Notes under the pieces: model-generated
What the model saw: the letters and a program-made list of their open reading frames with translations, nothing else
What the model was told of the DNA's origin: nothing
The model's database searches: none
In this document: positions 8,381 to 15,065 of the stretch, one piece after another
How the letters are laid out: each line of letters starts with the position of its first letter
Numbering within the stretch: the stretch's first letter is position 1
Program-made: the position numbers and the translations under genes
NCBI GenBank assembly: GCA_036794395.1
Contig: DAIRGS010000052.1
Span: 1-31,228 of the forward strand
From: DASXMX01 sp036794395
GTDB lineage: Bacteria > Planctomycetota > Phycisphaerae > Tepidisphaerales > Tepidisphaeraceae
Direction: 5' to 3'
Length of the DNA: 31,228 bases

Positions 8381-8662
8381 TTACTTGTGCGGCACGATTT
8401 GAACGTGCCGGGCTTGTTCTTCGCGAAGGCTCAGGTGATACCCGCGTAGGCGGAATTCAATTGGATCGCCCATGGGCGCACGGCGAACGACTTCCACACA
8501 CGCGCCGTTACAGAAGCCCATTTCCAAAAGGCGGCGGCGCAGATCCGGATCCCCACCCACGCCCACTACGTTTCCATGGCAGCCGATGCCGAGCTTGTTC
8601 AAACCACAGGTGGCCGGTGAGCCACAGTGGTTACAACCCGCAAATCCACATGCCTTCTGCAT
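8381..8662 (-). CDS. feoA: Ferrous iron transport protein A, FeoA, with Cys-rich N-terminus
   Basis: FeoA is a small SH3-like cytosolic partner of FeoB. Residues 33-92 show the family fold: VGVGGDPDLRRRLLEMGFCNG, then VEVVRRAPMGDPIEFRLRGYHLSLR. The 93-residue length exceeds the usual 75-85 because of an N-terminal extension with four cysteines (Cys5, 10, 13, 19) in CGFAGCNHCGSPATCG. This could bind a metal or iron-sulfur cluster (inference). It is the first gene of the feo block. No Fur box is evident upstream; the spacer holds a palindromic repeat instead. Confidence 0.93.
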   Translation of the reverse strand: MQKACGFAGCNHCGSPATCGLNKLGIGCHGNVVGVGGDPDLRRRLLEMGFCNGACVEVVRRAPMGDPIEFRLRGYHLSLREEQARHVQIVPHK

Positions 8663-8991
8663 ACGAGCCTACTTCCGTGCTTGCCTCAGCAGTATATCTC
8701 GTTGAGATTGAGTTTCAATGGCATTTCAGAATGTGATACACGGATTATCGGGCGGTGTTGAGAAAGGGGTTTCCGAGGAAGGATTTTTTGATCATAAACA
8801 CATATTTTTGAATATCTTACAACTTTCTCTATTCAAACTCTCCTACTGTCATCCTGGAGCGAAGCGAAGGATCTGCCATCCGAACGGTTCCCCGCTATCA
8901 GATCCTTCGCTTCGCTCCAGGATGACAGTGGGCAACTCATGCAATCTTCCAGGAAAGGTTTCAACTTCGCACGGACGACTCAAATACGGGG
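8663..8991. other. Gene-free spacer between pheS and feoA
   Basis: No gene is supported. The stretch is AT-rich near 8700-8840 (probable feoA promoter area on the minus strand) and contains palindromic repeat copy 1 at 8846-8928. A short plus-strand reading frame across it is made of the repeat and is not convincing. Confidence 0.6.
8846..8928. repeat. Palindromic repeat (GAGCGAAGCGAAGGATC family), copy 1
   Basis: The arm 8846-8875 and the arm 8899-8928 are exact 30-base reverse complements with a 23-base loop. The core is ATCCTGGAGCGAAGCGAAGG. The same arms recur at 14843-14924 and 20403-20483. I know closely similar sequences as dispersed intergenic repeats in several bacterial phyla. No coding capacity. 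Confidence 0.9.
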
Positions 8992-10005
8992 TTAGAACTG
9001 GCGAAGGAAGCGGATGTCGTTTTCGACGAAGCTGCGGATATCCTGGATGCCGTACTTACGCATTGCGATACGCTCAATGCCTAGACCAAACGCCCACCCG
9101 GAATATTCCTCGGGGTCGATTTTGCAGTTGGTGAAGACGTTTGGATGGACCATCCCGCAGCCGCCCAATTCGATCCAGCGTTGTTTGTCTTCGAACCAGA
9201 CGTCGACTTCGGCAGAGGGTTCAGTGAAGGGGAAGAAGCTTGGGCGGAAGCGGACTTTGGTTTCGGGGCCGAAGTAGCCGTGGATGAACTGCATGACGGT
9301 GCTTTTGAGATCGACCATGGTGACGTTGCGATCGACGACCAGGGCTTCGAGCTGATGAAACATGGGCAGGTGCGTGGCGTCTGTTGTATCGGGGCGATAC
9401 ACACGGCCGGGAATGACGACGCGGATGGGCGGCTTCTGGCGCTCCATTACGCGAATCTGCACGGTGCTGGTTTGCGTGCGGAGAAGAAGCTGGCCGTCAT
9501 GCGTGGAGGAATCGAGGTAGAAATTATCGAGCGGGTCGCGGGCGGGATGGGCCTCGGCGATGTTGAGAGCGACGAAATTATGGAAGTCGTCCTCGACTTC
9601 CGGGCCGCTGGCGACGCTGAAGCCCATGCGGCCGAACAATTCGGTAAGCTCGTCGACTACCTTCATGAGGATGTGGCGATTGCCAATTTGCGGCCAGCGG
9701 CCGGGCTCGGTCACGTCGACGTAATCGCGGTCACCGGTGGCGTCCTGGGCGAGCTGTTGCTTGAGGGCGTTGAATGATGCTTCGAGCTGCCCTTTGGCTT
9801 CGTTGACGCGCTGGCCGACGACGGGCTTCTGTTCTTTGGTCGCCTGTCCGATGAGGCGGGACATGCCTTTTACCAGGCCATTGGAGCCAAGATACTTGAT
9901 TCGGAATTGTTCAAGCTCGGCGGCGTTTCTCACTATGCCCAGCTCGTCGCGGGCGGCTTGGGAGATCTGGTCAATTTGTGCTAGCGGATCAGACATGGGT
10001 ATCAT
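8992..10005 (-). CDS. pheS: Phenylalanine-tRNA ligase alpha subunit, PheS
   Basis: PheS is the catalytic subunit of the cytoplasmic (alpha-beta)2 enzyme that charges tRNA-Phe. Seen: an N-terminal coiled-coil region (about 1-90), class-II motif 1 area FGRMGFSVASGPEVEDDFHNF, ALNIAEAHPARDPLDNF, the motif 2 block VIPGRVYRPDTTDATHLPMFHQLE, and the motif 3 block GWAFGLGIERIAMRKYGI near the C-terminus. The 337-residue length is typical. The start may be ATG 10005 or the in-frame ATG at 9996; neither has a strong ribosome-binding site. pheT, often adjacent, is not in this window. Confidence 0.97.
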   Translation of the reverse strand: MIPMSDPLAQIDQISQAARDELGIVRNAAELEQFRIKYLGSNGLVKGMSRLIGQATKEQKPVVGQRVNEAKGQLEASFNALKQQLAQDATGDRDYVDVTEPGRWPQIGNRHILMKVVDELTELFGRMGFSVASGPEVEDDFHNFVALNIAEAHPARDPLDNFYLDSSTHDGQLLLRTQTSTVQIRVMERQKPPIRVVIPGRVYRPDTTDATHLPMFHQLEALVVDRNVTMVDLKSTVMQFIHGYFGPETKVRFRPSFFPFTEPSAEVDVWFEDKQRWIELGGCGMVHPNVFTNCKIDPEEYSGWAFGLGIERIAMRKYGIQDIRSFVENDIRFLRQF

Positions 10006-10056
10006 TCTGTCTGCACGCGTGAGCGGGTCAAGGCGGGATGGGAAAGCGGGGAATTG

Positions 10057-10653
10057 ATGGACTTATCAAAACTGCCGAAATTGTCGGAAACCAGGCCGCC
10101 GGAATCCGCGGATTCGACGGACGCTCCGAAGGAATCTCCATCAACTGTCGTGCATACCTCCAACCTCGATCAACGGCGATACGAGCCGAGCGGGATTGGC
10201 GGCGAAGTGTGGCTCGGGATCGTTATTGCGTTGATCCTGATGCTCTACACGCGGAGCTTCGGCGGCTACCTGCTATCGCTTGCCTCCGGAAAGCCATTCG
10301 ACACCGGCGTCATCTGGAGCGAGGGGCCGAACCAGGGACAGCCCGTTCCCTACACTCAATTGGAGGGAGGAACGTTTTACTCTGATTCGTCGATCTTCCT
10401 GTTTGGCGTTGCGATGCTGATCGGTGCCCTGGCTCAAATAGTGCTCGCCAGCCGGTTCGGCGGTAAGCGGGCGATCGCGTGGCTGTCGCTGGGGGCGATG
10501 GCGATGGCGACGGTTTATAACATTGTGGCGGCGGTCATTCTTTTGCGGGTTGGGATCACACCCCTGATTTCGCTTCTGTGCGTGGCCGTCGGGGGGTACA
10601 TCGTTTATTACGAATGGGCGGCGATTAAGGCAACATCACACGCGCCAAACTGA
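10057..10653 (+). CDS. Four-helix membrane protein of unknown function
   Basis: A 198-residue protein not recognised. Residues 1-45 are polar and Pro/Ser-rich, probably cytoplasmic. Four hydrophobic segments follow at about 50-70, 110-130, 140-165 and 170-188 (for example GEVWLGIVIALILMLYTRSF and ISLLCVAVGGYIVYY). A polar loop with GPNQGQPVPYTQLEGGTFYS lies between the first two. ATG at 10057 is preferred over the TTG directly before it. It is divergent from pheS with a spacer of about 50 bases and shares no obvious function with it. Confidence 0.8.
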   Translation: MDLSKLPKLSETRPPESADSTDAPKESPSTVVHTSNLDQRRYEPSGIGGEVWLGIVIALILMLYTRSFGGYLLSLASGKPFDTGVIWSEGPNQGQPVPYTQLEGGTFYSDSSIFLFGVAMLIGALAQIVLASRFGGKRAIAWLSLGAMAMATVYNIVAAVILLRVGITPLISLLCVAVGGYIVYYEWAAIKATSHAPN

Positions 10654-10704
10654 ACGGGGTGATAATCGGGCTTCGGGTCGTTCAGATTACTTCCAACATG
10701 TTGG

Positions 10705-11118
10705 TCAAGCACTTTTGATCACTCTTCGGCGCGGAGTTGGGCGGCGATTTGATAGTGCCCGGTCTATGACGCCTGTCATCGACGGAAACAATTGAGCGGA
10801 TTGTATTTGCTTCAGCGCCTTTTCGATTTTTACAGCGGTTGCCACATCAAGAGTGACCTTGCCCTTCTCGATGCGGTTGAGTGTTTCAGGCCGTATACCT
10901 GCGAGTCTTGCGAGCCGCACTTGAGAAAGACCGAGTGCGGTGCGATCTCGAATGATTCGACGCGCGATCGTCGCGCGGGCGAATTCCACAGCTGAGACGT
11001 TTCCGTCTGAATCCGGGGCGGGAACTTTCGGCATCGAAGCCCGTCCTTTCACCAGCGCGTCCCATGCTTTGGCTTCGAGAAGCACGTAGGACTTGCCATT
11101 ATGGGTGATGTTCTTCAT
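10705..11118 (-). CDS. HigA/Xre-type antitoxin, helix-turn-helix
   Basis: A 137-residue protein with an Xre-type helix-turn-helix at about residues 52-104 (TALGLSQVRLARLAGIRPET, then LNRIEKGKVTLDVATAVKIEKAL). The N-terminal 30 residues (MKNITHNGKSYVLLEAKAWD) resemble the toxin-facing region seen in such antitoxins, and the C-terminus is basic. The start at 11118 has a Shine-Dalgarno GAGGTG eight bases upstream; a longer frame would overlap the toxin gene. It lies 10 bases after the toxin gene, giving the toxin-first order of HigBA systems. It probably represses the shared promoter by binding the palindrome at 11398-11416. Confidence 0.9.
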   Translation of the reverse strand: MKNITHNGKSYVLLEAKAWDALVKGRASMPKVPAPDSDGNVSAVEFARATIARRIIRDRTALGLSQVRLARLAGIRPETLNRIEKGKVTLDVATAVKIEKALKQIQSAQLFPSMTGVIDRALSNRRPTPRRRVIKSA

Positions 11119-11128
11119 AGGATTCACC

Positions 11129-11380
11129 TCAATCGTAGACTCCGCCGCGGTTGCCGATTTTCCACACCGTGACCAATTCTGAAGTCGCGCGGAAAACCAC
11201 ACGATAGTCACCGGTACGAATTCGCCAGTTGTTTTTCAGACGGCCTCTCAGCGGCTTAGCGCCGCTAACGTCGGGCCAATTCACTAGCCTCTCCAATATG
11301 GCGGCAACCCGCGCCTGAATCGCCAATGGCAAAGCCGCAAACTCAGCCTGCGCCTTGGGCGTCAGAAGAACCTCGGCCAT
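11129..11380 (-). CDS. RelE/HigB-type ribosome-dependent toxin
   Basis: An 83-residue RelE/ParE-superfamily toxin: VLLTPKAQAEFAALPLAIQA, then the typical core KPLRGRLKNNWRIRTGDYRV and VFRATSELVTVWKIGNRGGVY. Basic residues in the LKNNWRIR-GDYRVVF block match the RNA-contacting surface of RelE-like mRNA interferases (family knowledge); whether it cleaves mRNA or acts on gyrase like ParE is not decidable here. It is encoded before its helix-turn-helix partner. A -10-like TAACAT ends 6 bases before the ATG and no ribosome-binding site is visible, so the message may be leaderless. Confidence 0.9.
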   Translation of the reverse strand: MAEVLLTPKAQAEFAALPLAIQARVAAILERLVNWPDVSGAKPLRGRLKNNWRIRTGDYRVVFRATSELVTVWKIGNRGGVYD

Positions 11381-11386
11381 TTCGGC

Positions 11387-11416
11387 ATGTTAAGAGCATT
11401 GACTTTTAAAGTCTAT
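11387..11416 (-). promoter_or_regulatory. Candidate promoter and palindromic operator of the HigBA pair
   Basis: On the minus strand TAGACT (11410-11415) and TAACAT (11387-11392) are 17 bases apart, a plausible sigma-70 promoter. A 13-base palindrome GACTTTTAAAGTC (11401-11413), extending to 11398-11416 with one mismatch, overlaps the -35 and spacer. Position and symmetry fit autoregulation by the adjacent antitoxin. Confidence 0.5.
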
Positions 11417-11437
11417 GCGGGAGAGAGTCAGATCCAT

Positions 11438-11473
11438 AAAAAGACCCCCGGCGTCGGGGAAGAACGCCGGGGG
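11438..11473 (-). terminator. Rho-independent terminator
   Basis: CCCCCGGCGT (11445-11454) and ACGCCGGGGG (11464-11473) are perfect complements with a 9-base loop. On the minus strand the stem is followed directly by a U-run (A-run 11438-11442 on the plus strand). It therefore ends a leftward transcript arising in 11474-11700, not the toxin operon, which starts further left. Confidence 0.75.
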
Positions 11474-11557
11474 CTCAGGGGAGGTAGGGAGCCTTCATGG
11501 AAGGCCGCACGCGTTCGTGTTTCGCGGCGGCCCCCCATATGTATTAGTTACTGAGGT

Positions 11558-11620
11558 TCAAAGGCCCAACTCGATACCTGCAAGTAGCGCATAACCCAGG
11601 ATTGCAATCAATCCGATCAT
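11558..11620 (-). CDS. Possible 20-residue hydrophobic micropeptide
   Basis: ATG at 11620 opens MIGLIAILGYALLAGIELGL, then TGA. The peptide is almost wholly hydrophobic and would span a membrane once. In the same frame an ATG at 11644 (MSGK, with GGAG eight bases upstream) runs into TGA at 11630-11632 four codons on, so the better-placed start is separated from the hydrophobic part by one stop. The unit is bracketed by a promoter-like site (11686-11713) and a strong terminator (11438-11473). It could be a real small protein, a decayed one, or a structured small RNA read as protein by chance. Confidence 0.3.
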   Translation of the reverse strand: MIGLIAILGYALLAGIELGL

Positions 11621-11685
11621 CGCGCCTGATCATTTCCCGCTCATCGCCAAGCTCCTATGGGCCGCACGTTTTTACCTGCGCGACT

Positions 11686-11713
11686 CATATAAAGTTAGAC
11701 GTATGAAAGGCAA
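11686..11713 (-). promoter_or_regulatory. Candidate promoter of the small leftward transcription unit
   Basis: On the minus strand TTGCCT (11708-11713) and TATATG (11686-11691) are 16 bases apart, close to a sigma-70 pattern. A transcript from about 11679 would end at the terminator around 11440, roughly 240 bases. Its 3' part is GC-rich and can fold, for example GCCTTC/GAAGGC near 11495. Confidence 0.4.
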
Positions 11714-11782
11714 AAAGGTTTGCTTTGAATGACCACGTTGACGTTATAAACGCAAGGGTTTTGTATAGTCCATTCTGGGAAT

Positions 11783-13084
11783 TTATTGCAGGGGGTACAT
11801 GACCATTCCGGTGGCAAGCTTGGGATAGAAATAGGTGCTCTTCTGGGGCATGACTTCGTTTACTTTTCCAAGCTCTTCCAAGGCGTGCAAGGGGGTGGGG
11901 CGGATGATGAGGGCGATCTGGTACTGCTTGCCATCGACTTGCCTGGAGATGGTGGACGCATCGGCGGTGTAGCCTTTGGTGAGTTCGCCATTGGCGAAGT
12001 GGGGCTGGAGGACTTCGTCGAGGAAGTAGCGTTGAAGGATGGCCACATCGAGCCGGCGCCAGGCGTCACTTTGTTTGGCCTCCAGAGGTTTGAGCACGTC
12101 GGGATTGGTGACGCGGAGGTGGTAGAGGCGCTTGGTCTTGCCATCGTAGAGGGCGAACATATTGGGCGGATCGTGGCTGAGTGCCTCGGCGGCTTCGCCG
12201 ATCCGTTCGGGAGGGACGGGAAGCTCTTTCACCTCCACGATGCCCGCGACCTGCTTTTTGAATGCTTCTATATCGAATGGCTTGAGATTTCCGATCAGGC
12301 GGTGCGTGGGGAGAATAAGCAAACCATCGTCCTGCATGCCGACCAGAACGAACATGCAAAAGTTGGCGGGATGGGCAGGGGGAAGTTTGCCGCCGTGCTT
12401 TGCGGCGATTTCGGATTGGTATTGGAGGGCGGTGGTGTAGCGGTGATGACCATCGGCGATGTACACGGGCCGGTGCTTCATCAGATCGATCACCTGGTTT
12501 TCGATCTCGGCGTCAGTGACGCTCCACAGATCGCTCTTCACTCCTTCGAGGGAGCCGGTGAGTTCGGGCTTGCCGGCGTTCTTGTAAAGGAGGTTGGTGA
12601 TGTCGTTGCGGGCATCGCTGTACAGGCCGAAGATGGGGGAGAGCTGCATGCCGGTGGAGCGCATGAGTTTGAGCCGGTCTTCGATGGGGCCTTTGTAGGT
12701 TTTTTCGTGGGGAACGACTTCACCCTCTCCGAAGGGGGAAAGGCGGACCAGGGCGATGAAGCCGCGGCGGTGAAACGTGCGGCCGTTATGCTCGTAGGAC
12801 TGGGAATAGGGGTAAAGGGCCCGGCGGCCGTCACGCTCAAGAATGCCCGAACGGAGCCACGCCTGCATCGTAATGTTGGCGCGATCGTAGACTTCATCGG
12901 GTCCGACGGTTTTGGCCGGAAGATGGGGCAGATCGATATTGACGATGTTATGGGGGTCGTGGGATTGAAGCTGGGCCCGGCCGGCTTCATCAAGCACGTC
13001 GTACGGCGGGGCGATTAGCTTGGAAACGTCGGTGCCCTGCTTCTTTGAGAAGTGAACTCCTGAGAACGGCCGGATTTGCGCCAC
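11783..13084 (-). CDS. DUF1015 family protein
   Basis: A 433-residue cytoplasmic protein of the DUF1015 (COG4198) family. Landmarks are IRPFSGVHFSKKQGTDVSKL with APPYDVLDEAGR at the N-terminus, a middle block VVPHEKTYKGPIEDRLKLM, and YIADGHHRYTTALQYQSEIA, the conserved GHHRY motif. The function is not established; the family often lies near serine-biosynthesis genes, but none is present here. The start is GTG at 13084 with AAGGAG seven bases upstream. It is divergent from ispH, sharing a spacer of about 120 bases. Confidence 0.92.
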   Translation of the reverse strand: MAQIRPFSGVHFSKKQGTDVSKLIAPPYDVLDEAGRAQLQSHDPHNIVNIDLPHLPAKTVGPDEVYDRANITMQAWLRSGILERDGRRALYPYSQSYEHNGRTFHRRGFIALVRLSPFGEGEVVPHEKTYKGPIEDRLKLMRSTGMQLSPIFGLYSDARNDITNLLYKNAGKPELTGSLEGVKSDLWSVTDAEIENQVIDLMKHRPVYIADGHHRYTTALQYQSEIAAKHGGKLPPAHPANFCMFVLVGMQDDGLLILPTHRLIGNLKPFDIEAFKKQVAGIVEVKELPVPPERIGEAAEALSHDPPNMFALYDGKTKRLYHLRVTNPDVLKPLEAKQSDAWRRLDVAILQRYFLDEVLQPHFANGELTKGYTADASTISRQVDGKQYQIALIIRPTPLHALEELGKVNEVMPQKSTYFYPKLATGMVMYPLQ

Positions 13085-13203
13085 GAAAAGACTCCTTCAT
13101 GAAAATGGCCGGCGCAGTCGCAGGCCCGATTTTCGTGTTCGGGGAATCTGGACTCCGGCCCGAGAATCACGATAACATGCTCCTTCTGTCGAATCGAGAA
13201 CCT

Positions 13204-14142
13204 ATGCGAATCCTTCTAGCAAACCCCCGCGGCTTCTGTGCCGGTGTCAATATGGCAATCGATGTGGTCGAGCAGGTGCTGCGCATGCGTGGCGCACCTG
13301 TTTATGTGTACCACGAGATCGTGCATAACCGCCATGTCGTGGAGGACTTCCGTCGCCGGGGCGTCGTTTTTGTGGATTACATCTCCGAGGTGCCCAACGG
13401 CAGCGTGGTGGTGTATAGCGCGCATGGCATTTCGCCGGCGATTCGGGATGAGGCGCGCCGCCGGAGCTTGATTGAGGTGGATGCGACCTGCCCGCTGGTG
13501 ATTAAGGTTCACGGCGAGGTTCAGCGGTTTGCCAAAGACGGGTATTCGATCATCTTCATTGGCCATGCCAAGCATGATGAGGCGGTGGGGACTGTGGGCG
13601 AGGCTCCGGATGCCATTACGGTTGTGGAGTCGCCGGAGGATGTGGCCCGGCTTGAGGTAAAGAACCCACAGAAGATGGCGTATGTGACGCAGACCACGTT
13701 GAGCCTCTACGACGCGCAGCGTATTATCGATACGCTGAAACAGCGTTTCCCGCAGATCAAGCAGCCGCCCAAGGAAGACATCTGCTACGCGACGACGAAC
13801 CGGCAGAATGCGGTGGCGGAGGTTGCGCCGGAGGTGGACCTGGTTCTGGTGATCGGGAGCCGGAACAGCTCGAACTCCCAACGATTGGTCGAAACGGCGC
13901 ATCAGGCCGGTAAGGCCGCGTATCTGATTGACGATCAGACGGAGTTGGACCCAACGTGGTTTGAGGGAGTGGAAATTGTGCTCATCACGGCCGGCGCTTC
14001 CGCCCCCGAGCATCTGGTGCAGGATCTAGTGAACCGGCTTCAGCGGGAATACGGGGCGGATTCGGAAGTGCGGACGATCGCGGAGGAAGATGTTTCGTTC
14101 GCGCCGCCGAAGTCGCTGCGGAGCCTGACGGTGGTGGGATAG
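13204..14142 (+). CDS. ispH: 4-hydroxy-3-methylbut-2-enyl diphosphate reductase IspH
   Basis: IspH catalyses the last step of the methylerythritol phosphate pathway, reducing HMBPP to IPP and DMAPP with an iron-sulfur cluster. The three cluster cysteines are Cys12 (RGFCAG), Cys96 (DATCPLV) and Cys194 (EDICYATTNRQ). Substrate residues are His41 (HNRHVV), His74 (SAHGIS), His124 and Glu126 (GHAKHDE), and the Ser/Asn block GSRNSSNSQRLVE. From ATG 13204 it is 312 residues, typical. The longer upstream frame adds non-conserved sequence overlapping the divergent gene. A hairpin (14155-14174) follows the stop. Confidence 0.97.
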   Translation: MRILLANPRGFCAGVNMAIDVVEQVLRMRGAPVYVYHEIVHNRHVVEDFRRRGVVFVDYISEVPNGSVVVYSAHGISPAIRDEARRRSLIEVDATCPLVIKVHGEVQRFAKDGYSIIFIGHAKHDEAVGTVGEAPDAITVVESPEDVARLEVKNPQKMAYVTQTTLSLYDAQRIIDTLKQRFPQIKQPPKEDICYATTNRQNAVAEVAPEVDLVLVIGSRNSSNSQRLVETAHQAGKAAYLIDDQTELDPTWFEGVEIVLITAGASAPEHLVQDLVNRLQREYGADSEVRTIAEEDVSFAPPKSLRSLTVVG

Positions 14143-14154
14143 TCGGGCGAGGTT

Positions 14155-14174
14155 ATCGGACTCATCAGTCCGAT
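14155..14174. repeat. Short hairpin after ispH
   Basis: ATCGGACT (14155-14162) pairs exactly with AGTCCGAT (14167-14174) around a 4-base loop, 13 bases after the ispH stop. There is no U-tract, so its role as a terminator is uncertain. Confidence 0.4.
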
Positions 14175-14267
14175 TGAGCCGCCTGTGTGGCGGAACCCTG
14201 TTTTGTGCGGTATGTATTCGTTGCCGGCCCATCGGCATTGCGCGGGGCCTGCGCGAAGGCCATTGAT

Positions 14268-14741
14268 ATGCCCAAAGAGCTGATCCAAGGCGTGACGGTC
14301 AAGAAGCTTCAGGTCAACTGCGATGAACGCGGGCGACTGATGGAAATGATCCGTTGCGACGACAAGGAACTGAAGAACATCAAGTTTGGCCAGGTCTACA
14401 TGACCACCGCCTATCCGGGCGTGGTCAAGGCGTGGCACTATCACAAGAAGCAGACGGACCATTTCATCTGCGTTAAAGGCATGATGAAGGTCGTGCTGTA
14501 TGACTCGCGCGAGGGATCGCCGACCAAGGGGATGGTGAACGAGTTTTTCATTGGCGAGTATTCGCCGCTGCTAATTGAGATTCCGAACCTGGTTTATCAC
14601 GGCTTTAAATGTGTCAGTGATACCGAGGCGATGGTGATCAACTACACAACCGAGTGCTACGACTACAAAGACCCGGACGAATATCGAATCGCACCCCACA
14701 GTGGAGAGATTCCGTATGATTGGGGAAGGAAAGACGGATAG
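14268..14741 (+). CDS. rmlC: RmlC-like dTDP-4-dehydrorhamnose 3,5-epimerase family protein
   Basis: A 157-residue cupin-fold protein that probably carries out the C3/C5 epimerisation of dTDP-4-keto-6-deoxyglucose. Visible are DERGRLMEMIRCDD, the barrel block GVVKAWHYHKKQTDHFICVK containing the candidate catalytic His, YDSREGSPTKG, and NLVYHGFKCVSDTEAMVINY. It is shorter than the usual 180-190 residues and differs from classic RmlC (AWHYHKKQTDH where GLHYQ is usual), so it may be a related epimerase or isomerase. Its place just before rmlA and near rmlB and rmlD supports the rhamnose assignment. GAAGG precedes ATG 14268; a longer frame upstream is not conserved in style. Confidence 0.85.
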   Translation: MPKELIQGVTVKKLQVNCDERGRLMEMIRCDDKELKNIKFGQVYMTTAYPGVVKAWHYHKKQTDHFICVKGMMKVVLYDSREGSPTKGMVNEFFIGEYSPLLIEIPNLVYHGFKCVSDTEAMVINYTTECYDYKDPDEYRIAPHSGEIPYDWGRKDG

Positions 14742-14743
14742 GG

Positions 14744-15034
14744 AAATGACGAAATTCGAAATTCGAATGACGAATGAATGACAAATGACCAAATGACGAA
14801 ACGAATTCCCGTTCAGCATTGCTCTGTTGAAATTCTCGATCGTGTCATCCTGGAGCGAAGCGAAGGATCTGATATGCGAGCGATTCACCGGCTACCAGAT
14901 CCTTCGCTTCGCTCCAGGATGACACAAGGCAGCTTATCCAATGGAGGATTTCAACAGAGTAGTTCAGCATCCCTTGTTTCGTCATTCGAATTTCGAATTT
15001 GATTCGTCATTCGTCATTCGAATTTCGTCATTCA
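14744..15034. repeat. Composite nested inverted repeat between rmlC and rmlA
   Basis: This spacer of about 320 bases has no gene. The outer arms are built from short units such as AATTCGAATGACGAA: left 14744-14805, right 14974-15033 as approximate reverse complement. Inside lies another pair, GCTCTGTTGAAATTCT (14821-14836) with AGGATTTCAACAGAGT (14946-14961, imperfect), and inside that palindromic repeat copy 2 (14843-14924). The layering suggests one repeat inserted into another. Confidence 0.8.
14843..14924. repeat. Palindromic repeat (GAGCGAAGCGAAGGATC family), copy 2
   Basis: The arms 14843-14871 and 14896-14924 are exact 29-base reverse complements with a 24-base loop. The arm sequence is the same as at 8846-8928, while the loop differs. 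It sits in the centre of the composite repeat before rmlA. The flank after the right arm resembles that of copy 1 (CAA...GGTTTCAAC versus CAA...GGATTTCAAC), so the full unit is longer than the arms. Confidence 0.9.
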
Positions 15035-15065
15035 GGTACCAGGCGACATAAACGGAGAGCATCCC

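Noticed and set aside
8846..8928. Palindromic repeats as a CRISPR array
   Set aside because: Copies are kilobases apart, have no regular spacers, and no cas gene is present.
11630..11632. UGA in the mini-ORF as selenocysteine
   Set aside because: No selenoprotein context or adjacent structure was recognised, and TGA is used as a normal stop by other genes in the window.
11786..13018. 410-residue plus-strand reading frame
   Set aside because: Antisense to the DUF1015 gene, which has a ribosome-binding site and family motifs.
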